Source: Cyclina sinensis (lineage: Eukaryota; Mollusca; Bivalvia; Venerida; Veneridae). Taken from it: DNA of 64,000 nt. Both the position numbers and the translations under genes were made by a program. Below are positions 24,590-37,130 of this stretch, piece by piece. A model generated the notes under the pieces. That model ran no database searches. It saw only the letters and a program-made list of their open reading frames with translations, and was not told where the DNA came from. The DNA lies in NCBI GenBank assembly GCA_012932295.1, contig JAAONU010000006.1:20787453-20851452 (forward strand). The letters run 5' to 3'. Position 1 is the first letter of the stretch. Every line of letters starts with the position of its first letter.

Positions 24590-27485
24590 CGTCACTTCGT
24601 TCCGTCCGAAGTCATTGACTCATGACAACGGGTTGAGCTAAATATATGTGTAGACATAATATAATCATACTCAGCTCGATGTCATAGATTATTGACAACG
24701 GATTGAACTAGATATATGTCCATACATTAAATTGTCTTACTCAGTCCGATGTCATAGACTCATGAAAACGGGTTCAGCTAGATATATGTGTATACATTTT
24801 ATTATCATACTCAGTCCGTTGTCATTGACTCATGACAACGGACTGAGCTTGATATATGTGTAGACATTATATAATCACACTCAGCCAAATGTCCTTGACT
24901 CATGACAACGGGCTGAGCTTGATATATGTGTATACATTATATAATCACACTTAGTCCAATGTTATTGACTCATGACAACGGACTGAGCAAGATATATGTG
25001 TATACATTCTGAAATCACACTTAGTCCCATGTTATTGACTCATAACAACGGACTGAGCTAGATATAGGTGTATAAATTCTATAATCACACTTAGTCCGAT
25101 GTTATTGACTCATGACAACGGACTGAGCTAGTTATATGTGTATACATTCTATAATCACACTTAGTCCGATGTTATTGACTCATGATAACGGGCTGAGCTA
25201 GATATATGTGTATACATTCTATAATCACACTTAGTCCGATGTTACTGACTCATGACAACGGGCTGATCTAGATGTATGTGTATACATTATATAATCACAC
25301 TTAGTCCGATGTTATTGACTCATGATAACGAGCTGATCTAGATGTATGTGTATACATTATATAATCACACTTAGTCCGATGTTATTGACTCATGACAACT
25401 GACCGAGCTAGATATATGTGTATACATTATATAATCACACTTAATCCGATGCTATTGACTCATGATAACGGGCTGAGCTAGATGTATGTGTATACATTAT
25501 ATAATCATACTTAGTCATATGTTATTGACTCATGACAACGGACTATGCTAGATGTATGTGTATACATTCTATAATCACACTTAGTCCGATATCATTGACT
25601 AATGATAACGGGCTGAGCTAGATGTATGTGTATACATTATATAATCACACCTAGTCCGATATCATTGACTAATGATAACGGGCTGAGCTAAATGTATGTG
25701 TATACATTCTATAATCACACTTAGTCCGATATCATTGACTAATGATAACGGGCTGAGCTAGATGTATGTGTATACATTATATAATCACACTTAGTCCGAT
25801 GTCATTGACTCATGATAACGGGCTGAGCTAGATGTATGTGTATACATTATATAATCACACTTAGTCCGATGTTACTGACTCATGACAACGGGCTGATCTA
25901 GAGGTATGTATATACATTCTATAATCACACTTAGTCCGATGTTATTGACTCATGATAACGGGCTGATCTAGATGTATGTGTATACATCATATAATCACAC
26001 TTAGTCCGATGTTATTGACTCATGATAACGGGCTGAGCTAGATGTATGTGTATACATTATATAATCACACCTAGTCCGATGTTATTGACTAATGATAACG
26101 AGCTGATCTAGATGTATGTGTATACATTATATAATCACACTTAGTCCGATGTTATTGACTCATGACAACTGACCGAGCTAGATATATGTGTATACATTAT
26201 ATAATCACACTTAATCCGATGCTATTGACTCATGATAACGGGCTGAGCTAGATGTATGTGTATACATTATATAATCACACTTAGTCATATGTTATTGACT
26301 CATGACAACGGACTATGCTAGATGTATGTGTATACATTCTATAATCACACTTAGTCCGATATCATTGACTAATGATAACGGGCTGAGCTAGATGTATGTG
26401 TATACATTATATAATCACACTTAGTCCGATATCATTGACTTATGATAACGGGCTGAGCTAAATGTATGTGTATACATTCTATAATCGCACTTAGTCTGAT
26501 ATCATTGACTAATGATAACGGGCTGAGCTAGATGTATGTGTATACATTATATAATCACACTTAGTCCGATGTCATTGACTCATGATAACGGGCTGAGCTA
26601 GATGTATGTGTAAACATTATATAATCACACTTAGTCCGATGTTACTGACTCATGACAACGGGCCGATCTAGAGGTATGTATATACATTCTATAATTACAC
26701 TTAGTCCGATGTTATTGACTCATGATAACGGGCTGATCTAGATGTATGTGTATACATTATATAATCACACTTAGTCCGATGTTATTGACTCATGATAACG
26801 GGCTGAGCTAGATGTATGTGTATACATTATATAATCACACCTAGTCCGATGTAATTGAATAATGACAGCGGACCGAGCTAGTTATATGTGTATACATTAT
26901 ATAATCACATTTAGTCCGATGTTATTGACTCATGACAACGGGCTATGCTAGATGTATGTGTATACATTCTATAATCACACTTAGTCCGATATCACTGACT
27001 AATGATAACGGGCTGAGCTAGATGTATGTGTATACATTATATAATCACACTTAGTCCGATATCATTGACTAATGATAACGGGCTGAGCTAGATGTATGTG
27101 TTTACATTCTATAATCACACTTAGTCCGATATCATTGACTAATGATAACAGGCTGAGCTAGATGTATGTGTATACAAATTTATAATCACACTTAGTCCGA
27201 TGTTATTGACTCATGATAACGGGCTGAGCTAGATGTATGTGTATACATCATATAATCACACTTAGTCGAATGTTATTGACTCATGATAACGGTCTGATCT
27301 AGATGTATGTATACATCATATAATCACACTTAGTCCGATGTTATTGACTCATGACAACGGACTGAGCTAGATATATGTGTATACATCATATAATCACACT
27401 TAGTCCGATGTTATTGACTCATGATAACGGGCTGAGCTAGATATATGTGTAGACAATATATATCATCATACTCAGCCCGTTGTCG
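24590..27485. repeat. 70-bp satellite array with hairpin and TGACTCA in each unit
   Basis: About 41 units of 70 bp, for example 'ttagtccgatgttattgact' then 'catgataacgggctgagcta' then 'gatgtatgtgtatacattat' then 'ataatcacac'. In early units the stem is perfect: CTCAGTCCGTTGTCA and TGACAACGGACTGAG flank TTGACTCA near 24809-24847. Central units have a decayed left arm. Diagnostic variants recur exactly 770 bp apart (for example 'ttagtcatat' at 25511 and 26281), showing an 11-unit higher-order repeat. The edges are more diverged than the centre. Confidence 0.92.
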
Positions 27486-28095
27486 TTTTCCCCTTCCCCA
27501 GTTTTTCTAGCCAAAGTAAAGAACACATGTTTCACTGTTTGTTTGACCTTAGTGTTGATTTACTTCCGGGTCGTTGTAATTGTAGGATATATTCCTGAAG
27601 TTGACAGTAATTGTTCAAAAGTTCCGGGTTTACAGTTGAAAGAAAGAGCCAACACCTGTTGAAAGGATAGAGAATATTGTTGCACTTGTTTTATGTTTCT
27701 TTATAGCTGCATATCAATGAATTATTACTTATAGTTTACGTAATAAGAAAGGAATGTTATGTTCTATATTTAGTTTTAAAGGTGCTCTATAAGTGGAAAA
27801 TACATTAGAAAATCAGCTTTAAAAAAAAATAAACAAACAAAAACCTCTTATAAACGCTTACATTTTCATGTACTTTAAGAGACATACCCTGACATGTACC
27901 ACTGTTAGACTGCATGTGTACTTTATTGGCTCATTATGTTTAAAATGAAAATAAATGATGATTTAAAAACTATTTCCCGGAGGCTTATAGCAAGAAAGTA
28001 AATGGGCATTTGTAATGAACGGGCTTCCACCAAAAATGTAACAACAACAACTTTCCATAAAAAAGACTTTTGTCACTGCATTCGGTTGTACTTAA
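27486..28095. other. Unassigned spacer
   Basis: Only a 60-codon frame at its start, unrecognised, and AT-rich DNA. Nothing is supported. Confidence 0.45.
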
Positions 28096-28097
28096 AG

Positions 28098-28390
28098 AGC
28101 GCGGATCAGTGGTCTAGTGGTAACGTGCTGGACTGGCAATCCAGGGGTCGAGAGTTCGACCCCCACCTGCTCCACTAGCCTCACTGTCTTTGGGACGAGA
28201 CGTTAAAGCGAGGTCTCATGTGTCTGTATTATACACTGAGCATGGAAAAGAACAAGAGGTCTCTCTTGAATGGGATGCTTTCTGTAGCTTCCACTATTCA
28301 CCACAACCTGAAACAACTTAACTGTGCAGGGGGTCGTTGGTCATATGGGCAACCGGTACCGACGATGATAGAGGCTGTACCTAGTATTTT
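28098..28390 (+). mobile_element. tRNA-derived SINE, copy 1 (best head)
   Basis: A tRNA-like head carries an A-box-like 'gtggtctagtggtaacg' and a B-box-like 'gagttcgaccccc'. An anticodon-like arm 'ctggactggcaatccag' has a 7-nt loop. The body contains 'gtctctcttgaatgggatgctttctgtagctt', and the tail 'catatgggcaaccggtaccgacgat'. The body is shared with copies near 32053, 34681 and 54705, all in the same orientation. The mismatched acceptor stem and tail show it is a SINE, not a tRNA gene. A T-run follows at 28468-28500. Confidence 0.8.
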
Positions 28391-28463
28391 TGACTGACAC
28401 CTAAATCATATTTTAGGAGTTGCCTTTTAGATCTTGAAAATTGATAGGTCAGTCGGTACTGTA

Positions 28464-28502
<39 letters not shown>

Positions 28503-28503
28503 A

Positions 28504-28895
28504 TGACATGAAATGTCGATTCATATCTGTTAGTAACAAATTATAAACAGGAATTCGTTCGTGTCACTCAATTTACATACCATTGGATTAATTATTAGCA
28601 TGTCGATCAATGTCGATTCATACCTGAAACTACAAACTCATATTCGTTCGTGGCACACAATATACAATCCTTTAAGTTCATCAGATATACCACCTACCTA
28701 TTAATTGCTTTGATATTTCTTGACTGTCAACACGTCAGTGGGAAAAAAGATAGACTATCATCTGCCCAGGAGCAGATTTAAACTGAATCCTGAAACTTGG
28801 TGTTACATTTCTTTACCGGGAAAAATGCAACGTCCGGTTTTTACCGAAAAAGCAACGTCCGGTTTTTACCGGGGAAAATGCAACGTCCGGTTACA
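28504..28895. repeat. Local tandem duplications
   Basis: A ~95-bp unit ('aatgtcgattcatacctg...attcgttcgtggcac') occurs twice at 28504-28680. At about 28828-28890 a ~25-bp unit with 'gcaacgtccggtttttaccg' occurs three times. Confidence 0.6.
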
Positions 28896-29814
28896 GTTAC
28901 ATTAATAAATAACAAACAATCTTTCTTAAGCAGCTATATCATTTTATTCTTTATTGTAGTATTATATGAAACAGATTTTAAGTCAGTTTGTATTCTTAGT
29001 AACGACCTTATGTATTCAAGGAGAGTCTAGACGCATGATAACAGTTGCACTATAACATACTGTTCTCTAGTCAGGAGTTCTTTCCCCTGCCACTACGTTA
29101 TCGTCCGGGAACCAGACTAACTTTTCTCGGCATTCGCGATAGCTTCAGAACTGGTTACCTTTGTTAGCTGATTATCTAACGCTTTTTACACCATGCATGC
29201 TTTTTTATCACTCTGACACTTGTGTTGGTTGGCAGTGATTAGGTAAATGCATATTTATGAAATTAGACAATAATAATACTGCTTTCTTTCTTCTTCCTGT
29301 CATTAATGGCGTATTGTATCTGTGCTATTTTCTGTTCCCGTGACTAAGTCATTGTACTTCTTAGAAAATTGTTGTTTTTTTTTGGTTAACTGCTTCTAAA
29401 TACATTGCGTCAATTCATAGCAATTTCATAACAATTTAAAAAAAATGCCGTGATTCCAAAAAAAAACAACAAAGATTAAAAAAGAAAAGAAAAGATTCCA
29501 ACTTAACAGAGAAATAGCTATATGTTATTTACAAATAGGCGGGTGGGAGCGAGGAGTTTAACAGCCGTTCAATGCATGCGAGTAACATTGGCTAGTTCAC
29601 TTTCGTGGCCAATTGTTATGTCAATTACACAACAAGAATTATTTCAAAAGTGTATCGCACAATCTATCAATATCATTGCAAAAGATAAACAAAAGAAACT
29701 TATAGTATAACGATTTTGTTAATTAAGTCGTTAGTTTTATTTTTAGCTAATAATCGTTTTAAATGAAATTATAACGTTTCGCAATAGTGTCCCGTATTTA
29801 GTGACGTGTTCTAT
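28896..29814. other. Unassigned stretch upstream of the C1q pseudogene
   Basis: No recognisable copy of C1q exon 1 (signal peptide plus coiled coil) could be found here. 'gtgacgtgttctata' at 29801 resembles the E-box region of gene A but could equally be intron. Confidence 0.4.
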
Positions 29815-30032
29815 ATTTATTTAACCAAGGAGCGTCCCTTGCTGATAAAGTAATTCGTAATTTAGACAGCGTTTATTAGATATACTCCCATATTAATGAT
29901 TTTTTTTCTTTAACCGCCTTATCAATTTCTCAAACGTTTTTCTGTTCAGAAATGAGGATTTAAAATGAAATAAATTTATCACCGAGACTTTTTTTATTTT
30001 ACATCTGCGCTACTGAACAAACTTTCTTTAAG

Positions 30033-30470
30033 ATGATGAAAGACGAAGACGTTGTCCAGAGGTTCCTTTCTAGGCGTCCCAAGAAAAGAATAATTATGAC
30101 ACATTTGAATTGTACTATTTAATCATTTTCAATGACGTCATTGCAAACATCGGAGATACGTACAAGGTGTATATACTGCTCCTGTCTACGGAACCTATAT
30201 TTTCAACACATATCGTTTCTGAAGAAGGATACTATATAGAGGCTGCTTTTCGAGTAAATGATAAAGCAAATATTTCAGCAATTAGTGATCAGAGACTCTC
30301 GCCAAAATCAGACTATTCAGATGTCTTGATAAAATCATGGCCATCTTAAGTCTTCAGAAAGGAGATAAATTGCGGTGGGTACCTGTACAATGGCTAGCAG
30401 GAAGTCATGACATACATGGTGTTGAAAAAAAAACAACAGTTTTTCTTGGTACCTTTTAATAGCTCATTGA
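30033..30470 (+). pseudogene. C1qDC pseudogene (exon 2 copy, frameshifted)
   Basis: Clearly homologous to exon 2 of the neighbouring C1q genes: a basic start, IIFNDVIANIG, IVSEEGYYIEAA, VNDKANISAISDQRLSP, and a terminal TGA at 30468. Small deletions near 30165 and 30215, a deletion after 'tcagatgtc' near 30320, and disrupted sequence after 30370 break the frame repeatedly. The AG acceptor ('tttaag') is kept. The 200 bp upstream (about 29815-30030) align with the 3' part of the gene D intron (52028-52195), so it arose by genomic duplication, not retrotransposition. Exon 1 appears lost. Confidence 0.85.
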
Positions 30471-32050
30471 TGTTTGAGTAAAATGATTCAAAGAAAGATT
30501 GATAAGCTGAAGTAGGTTTATTCCTTTGACAACCATCTCATACATTTTCCAATACATATCTTTCGCGAAAAAAAGCATAACAAAACACTTAATATAAAAA
30601 ACAACAACAACATTCACAATGCTTCTACTGAGATAATTTCGGCATTGCCTTTGCCTGACAGGCTTCGGCATTGTTATCAGCTGAAAAGGTATATAATGAC
30701 ACAGTATTAAAAGGGACGTATGGAAACAAGCGATAAACAAGTAATAAAATACGTGTTTTGGAAAACAAGATAAATTCTAAATGGTGGTCAGTGGACGGTT
30801 CAAAGTGGTGCCAGTTTTGTCGATCTTTCAAGTATCATGCTTGCATACAGTCTAAGATATTGAAGGAACCTTCCTGATGTTTTATCAATTACCTAATCAA
30901 TTAAAGTTACTGTTTCTTGATCGTACCCTGGTCCGTGAAAAACTGTACACTGTATTTTCAATGTGGAAGATTTTGTCAGGTAGTTTAACAATAATTGTGC
31001 AGTTCTTTTTTTATATAAGTTTTCTACGTTTAGAGAATACTTAAAATTTAATTAATAGAGAACTCAATCATCTTAAACGATGAGTTAAAATACTTTTAGA
31101 AATGTAATTTGTTACAGAGATAGAAGTATATACATGATATGATTACTTGCACTGAACAGAACGGAACATCACGATGCACTGATGCATACATTTGCTTTCA
31201 TAAGCAATAAGTATACAAGTGCATACATTACATGGTTAATTGCACTAATGTACACCTTTACTTTTACAAGTAATAAGTAACAGATATACAAGTATATAAT
31301 TTACGAGATTACTTGCACCAAAGCAACTTATACCTTTGCTTTGCCAAAGATTGTAATAGGGATTCATAAAGTTTCTCACAAATAAATAAACTAGAAGATG
31401 ATGTAATTTACTAAGTTTTTCATAACACCTGAATATTAATCAGACAATAAAATCTTAGAAAATTATGTTTTAATTACAATGAATATGTAGTTAAAGGGTT
31501 AAGGTAAAATCATGGTTCAATGTGCTTATAAATGCCTGTTATAATATCTCTTGTAACATACGTGTGTTGCTTTTAGCATGAATGGAAAATGGTTTTTCAT
31601 AGTTACATGTATTTATTCAATGAGTGCAAACTTGTTTGAAATTTTTTGTATAGTTTTTATCTACTCAAGAAGGTACGGGAACATATTTGCGGGTTTCATA
31701 TGTACGCATTAATTGCACAAAGGTAATTTAATTAAATGCACGGATCAGGAAGTCCAAGTATCTATTATGACTTAAACCGCAGGTAGACAACGAATAATAT
31801 AGCCCACATCATTTGTCTATATTTGAGACCACTGAACTTGTCTTTAAGCTTAACACACCTTAATTTGGCGACTATAAACTGAAACTATTGACATAATCCT
31901 TTTAGTGATTAAGAATATTTTTTCAGTGAGTACCATCCGTTAACACTGAATTCGATTAATATTTTTATATTACTCATATAGAATGGATCATTTTAGCTCG
32001 ATCATTGGGCGTTTGATATTACAGTTGATTTGTGTGTGAACTGCCAAGGA
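30471..32050. other. Unassigned AT-rich stretch with a small tandem repeat
   Basis: Between about 31128 and 31345, three diverged ~75-bp units share 'gattacttgcac', 'acctttgctttt' and 'aagtaataagta'. Nothing else is supported. Confidence 0.45.
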
Positions 32051-32052
32051 CT

Positions 32053-32300
32053 TACGGCGGATCAATTGTCCTAGAGTAACTAACAGGACTTGTAATCCGG
32101 GGGTTATGAGTTCGATTCCTACTCTATCCTACGGAATCATTGCCTTTCGAATTTGTCTTTTATTTATGGCCCAGTGTATCGGAGCATGATAAAGAACTAG
32201 CAGTGTCTCTGGAATAAGATGTTTTCTGTATCATCTATTTTCCCCACAATCTAAAATAACTAAATTCTCGAAGCGTGGCGGTATCGACGATAAAAAACTA
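32053..32300 (+). mobile_element. tRNA-derived SINE, copy 2 (diverged)
   Basis: Diverged head with B-box-like 'gagttcgattcct', body 'agtgtctctggaataagatg' and 'ttttctgtatc', and tail 'gaagcgtggcggtatcgacgataaaa'. Same orientation as copy 1. Confidence 0.7.
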
Positions 32301-34140
32301 AACTAGAAAGAAAGATATGCGTGCGTAATTATGATAATATCATGTAAAAGAATAGGTTTTTTGGAGATGTCTCTAAAATTATTTGCTCTCATGTATTTTT
32401 TGCAATCTGACAAGCTGCTTACATTTGTTTCTTGACATTTATTTTTTTATCAGATTAAAAGTCATTCATATTAGTAATGAATACGTATGAATCTAAGTTT
32501 GAAGACTGATACATTATATATCAATAATATGCATTCTTTACTATGCTAGTACGAATGATGGCAGAAGTCTCCGTAACCGATGATAATTTTGTTGGCTAAA
32601 ATTGCCTTAAAATGATGAATCTGAATATGTCTGACCGTTGCAGAAATTATGGCAATTAAGAGAAAGGCAAAATCTTTCAAGACATGTGTATGTCCTAGAA
32701 AATGATAACATTTTACAACATTTGGGTATGGAGTGATTAAATTTGTCTACAAATTGAGGTCTATAATACATATTTTTGGGAACCGGATTTATTGAGACAA
32801 ATGATATTGAAATTCTATTCGAGATGTTCATTTTTCATTTCGATGAGTAAATGTATATATCTTTTTCACCAAAGTGATATTTTTAAACTTAAGATATCTT
32901 TTCTCTCTCATTTTTATAAATCTGCTTAAAATATTGCATAAAGAATGTGTTTCTAATTCAAAGTCTGCCGCGGTATGAGAAAACCGTGCAAATACGCGTA
33001 ATGACATTGTTATGAACTCAGAAGAAAAAAATGCTTTAAAATATTGTTGTTGTTTTTATTCATAGGAAGAGGAATTTTATTTTCCTTATACAAAACTGTT
33101 TTATATCACGTATACGACATATGAGATATAAATTGCATAGACATGGCGATTCATTATCTTGATGTGGTCTAGACGTTTACATTTTTGAACATGGGTGAAA
33201 TGTTTTTTTCATTTAATAGCAAAACGATGTGAAAAGATTTTAAATGCTTTCATAAGATTTTACCACGCTCGAACGTTTTGACTTGTTTCAGGTTATTTGT
33301 CGTTATATTTAAAATCGTCCTTTAATATCATTTCGTCCTGATATCAAATTATTTCCTTCAAACCACTACATCTTCCTTATTGACATTTGTCTTAGCACAC
33401 TACTTCCGGCTAAAAAAAATCTGTTATTAATGATATTACACTTATTAATGCACTTATTATTCATAACAGATGTATTATTCAAGTCAGAAAGTGGTTATAA
33501 TTATATTTTGTCCAATCAATGCGCAGTATTTTCATTTTCTTATTGTTTATTTCCATTCAGATCATTGATGTGATCTAAATTTAGTAAATAGACGAGAAAT
33601 AGTTATTAAGGCCTAGTCTATTAAGCCTGTCAGTATTCATTACTACCCTACATTCGTTAATTCAAATAAATTATAATAGTCGCGGCGCAACTTAACAATT
33701 TGCTTTTATTAAAGCGTTCTAATAACCACCGAATTATACAAATAGTGAAAGTATGACTTGCTGATTTGATATTCTCGTGACATGGCTCTTTTTTATTGTC
33801 AAGCTTCTGCCGACACGTCACAGTATAATAATGATTACAAACATGAATGCAAAACGTATCTTCGTGGTTTAGAATAATCAAAGAATGAGTCGTAATCATT
33901 AAACACCAACTATATAACCTTATTTTGGTATTTTCAACAGAGTAGAAAACGATAAAATACAGTTTTATATGTATAATGATTTCTTATGCTGATTGAAGTT
34001 ACAGACAGGATGTGTGTTTCGTTTCTTTTTAAAGAAACCCCCGTTAAGACGCGTCAAATTTCATTGATTGTTCATATACAAATATAAAACTACCTGGGTC
34101 TACGTCTGAGAGTACGCACTACATCTCTCTCTTTACTAAA
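32301..34140. other. AT-rich stretch, nothing recognised
   Basis: Short random frames only; no array or exon supported. Confidence 0.5.
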
Positions 34141-34143
34141 TAG

Positions 34144-34268
34144 AGGATATTCAAGTTTTTTTCTAAAAATACAGGATTTATTTTCATCGAGTGGTATGAA
34201 ATATGATAATTTTCAAACCGCGAGATGAAAATAAATCCCGTATTTAATGAAAAAACTTGAATTTTCTG
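34144..34268. repeat. Inverted-repeat hairpin, ~50-bp arms
   Basis: The left arm contains 'ttcaagtttttttctaaaaatac' and 'ggatttattttcatc'. The right arm contains 'gatgaaaataaatcc' and 'gtatttaatgaaaaaacttgaa'. The imperfect palindrome is centred near 34205. A related 'gtgaaaatacggaaaatg' segment is duplicated just downstream (about 34373-34440). Confidence 0.65.
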
Positions 34269-34661
34269 TTTTTTATATACTTTTCTCTTTTTTGACCTTA
34301 AGATTTGAAAGAATTCCCCTTTAATTTAGTGTATTGGCTGAATTTAGAAGAAAGTAGTCCGGCAAGACACCAGTGAAAATACGGAAAATGTTTCACTGCA
34401 GTGGAAAATAAATTTCTACAGTGAAAATACGGAAAATGAAAATACGCAATTTATTTCATCAATATTTCTCAATATTTCATTTATAAGTATATAATAAAGA
34501 ACAGTATTGTCGTCAATGTATATACTCTATTGCAACATTATATTGTACAGTGATTTGAGTTGGCTACCTTGTTTTTCTTGTGGTCATATGATAAATTATA
34601 TCTTTGAGTATTTTATTGTGTGACAGAAAGTAATGTGCACCTTTCTTTAACAAACTGTCTG

Positions 34662-34950
34662 TCGGTCTGTCTGTCTGTCTGTCCAATGATAACGCGCTAG
34701 ACTGGTAAGCCAGGAGTCGAGAGTTCGATCCCCCAGCACCTCCACTAACATTACTTATTGTCTTTCCGAGGTGCCATGTATCAGTGCTATATACTTATAA
34801 TAGAAAAGAACCAGGAGTGTCTCTGGAATGGGATGCTTTCTGTATCTTGCACTATCCCCCACCACATAAAATAACTAATCTCTTCAGCGTCATATGAGCA
34901 ACCGGTACCCAGGATTAATAAAATCAGATAGAGAAAAGAATGCATGCTAA
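34662..34950 (+). mobile_element. tRNA-derived SINE, copy 3, next to a GTCT microsatellite
   Basis: The head is truncated by a (GTCT)n tract at 34657-34682, but keeps 'cgcgctagactggtaagccag' and a B-box 'gagagttcgatccccc'. The body reads 'gtgtctctggaatgggatgc' and 'tttctgtatcttgcac', with tail 'catatgagcaaccggtaccc'. It is the copy most similar in body to copy 1. Confidence 0.78.
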
Positions 34951-37130
34951 CTGCAACAAGTTGCCATGTATGAAATTATTATTTCATGATTCTGCATATG
35001 TGGAAATGACTTTCGGATTTTTTTGTGTCCAGCAAACTGCAATTCAATAAGGACTAACAAAATGTTCATTAGTATTCTAATACCTTAAAATGTAAACTGT
35101 AAATTTTAAACTAGCGGTACTGACATTAAAGTCATAACTGACTCATTAACAGATATTTTTGTTTTGTTTTATTGAATTGAAATATTTAGGGTGGAGGGGG
35201 TGGGGTTCCTCGGAAATATTATACACAGATAAATAAAAGATGTTAAGTTTAAAGTGATACCTACCACTACAGAAAATTCTATATGTTATTGGTTTTATGT
35301 TGAGTGAAACCGACTGTTAAGAATGAGCAACATTTTGGGGGTTTTTTTACACATACAAATGCAATATTGTGAAAATTAAATGCCCTTGCTTATCCTTGCT
35401 TATCTTTTAAGATTTGGATATTTTTATTTTATGTCACTTCACCCTGAAGGCAGCCTGATAATTTGAAACGTAAAGCTTTTCTCAGTGATGATTTTGTGAA
35501 GAAAGTCACTCACTTAATCATAGGTTAAATCTAAATTTAGTTTCCATTTAGTAAAATGGTACCTGAAATTAAGTTTAGAAAACATATAACATGAAAATCA
35601 GAGTACATGTAAAATTGTGTGGAAAAGTCGCCCACTCAAATTAGTAATTGTTTCTGCAATAGCCAACTATCATGCTAATTTTAATATTTACTAACTGCGT
35701 TGTCATTTTTGAATTTTCCAAAACAAATTTCCAAAGGAGTTTTTCATTAACTTAACAGAAGACCCTGCTTATTGTACAAAGAAAATCATTATTCTTTTAT
35801 TTGTATACTCCCAACTATACTCTTATAGCATTCAATGAATCAGTTTCTATTTTTTTTTTTTTGTTCTTGTTTAAATAATGTGGACTTAAGCTTGCATATT
35901 GCTTTGTTACTTCTTTAGAAAGTTCAAACACGCTTTGTTAATTCAGAAAAAGCCAATGACGCAAACTTGATATTACTGGCTGAACAATCGAAACTGAAAG
36001 TGTAACATTCCGTAACAAAAACGTTTAAGTGTAAAGTTTTCCTTTAACTTTCGCTTGATTTTGTATCTGCGAAAATGATATTTCGTTGGAATAAAGATAA
36101 ACATAACTGAGTATATATGTTGTCGGTTACATGATACTGTTTAAATATAACAAATAAAAACTTGCACCAAAGGCCTGTATTTACCGCTCGATAGAAATTG
36201 AGCGGTAATTATGATACAGATCAGATGAAGCCTGTGTATGGTGACTTTACTGGCCCTTGTAGTATTTGGAGTAAAAATAGTAAAATTTCATCATGAGTTA
36301 AACAAGCGTGCATTTTAATCTGCTATTGTCTGAATGAAAACATTATGTTTTATCAATGTTAAACGACTTTTCGTGAATGTGTAAGGTGATTGAAATAATG
36401 AAAAAGAACGCAAAAACATTTTTTTTTGTTTAGTTACAGCACACATTCAATGGTAATTAGATAATAAATGTTATACATTTATCTCAATTATAGTTAAACG
36501 CATATCATTTTCCACGTTCCATTAAAAACTGTGATGTTTGTTGTAAATAAATACAAGTTTATTTAATTGTACTGTGATACGAAAGAGTGAGAGCTGAGTG
36601 AAAGATAAAAATTCTAGGCCATAATGATTCACTTGGAGCAAGAATTCCAATCTATTTTCTCACTATTTTGTGCACTGAATGTTCAGGTTTTTTATTTTGT
36701 ATTAAAAATGAAATAAAGATAGACAATTCGCAATATTTTATTTCATTCAAAATGAATATGTACTCTTTATTATGCGGTAGCATATTTATGTCTATATGAA
36801 TCAAATGAACACATCTCAGATGCTTTGTTATCCTTACCTATGAAAAACATATGTCTAAGCCTGTGCAACACTACAAATCACTTTTGAATTGAATTTTTTA
36901 CCACTAGTAATTTATTTCTGTCATTTCACAATACAGGAAACCTTATCACTTAAATGGTAAAAAACTGAAAATAGTAAAAATTCAAATATTTTGTTTTAAA
37001 TTTTGCCTTTTCAAAAACACAAACTTTTAAAAGCCTTTGTTAAGGAAGAATTGAAAAATTAATTGGTGCTCGTTTTTAACTTGTTATTTGAATAATTGCA
37101 AAAAAATCTGGAGTGATATCTAATTATCGA
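34951..37130. other. AT-rich stretch, nothing recognised
   Basis: No exon, RNA gene or repeat array supported up to the foldback element. Confidence 0.5.

Noticed and set aside
24590..27485. CRISPR-like regular array
   Set aside because: Units are contiguous 70-bp tandem copies without unique spacers, in a eukaryotic genome; no cas genes.
28098..28175. A functional tRNA gene (apparent GGC anticodon)
   Set aside because: Acceptor stem does not pair properly and the sequence continues into a body shared with three other SINE copies.
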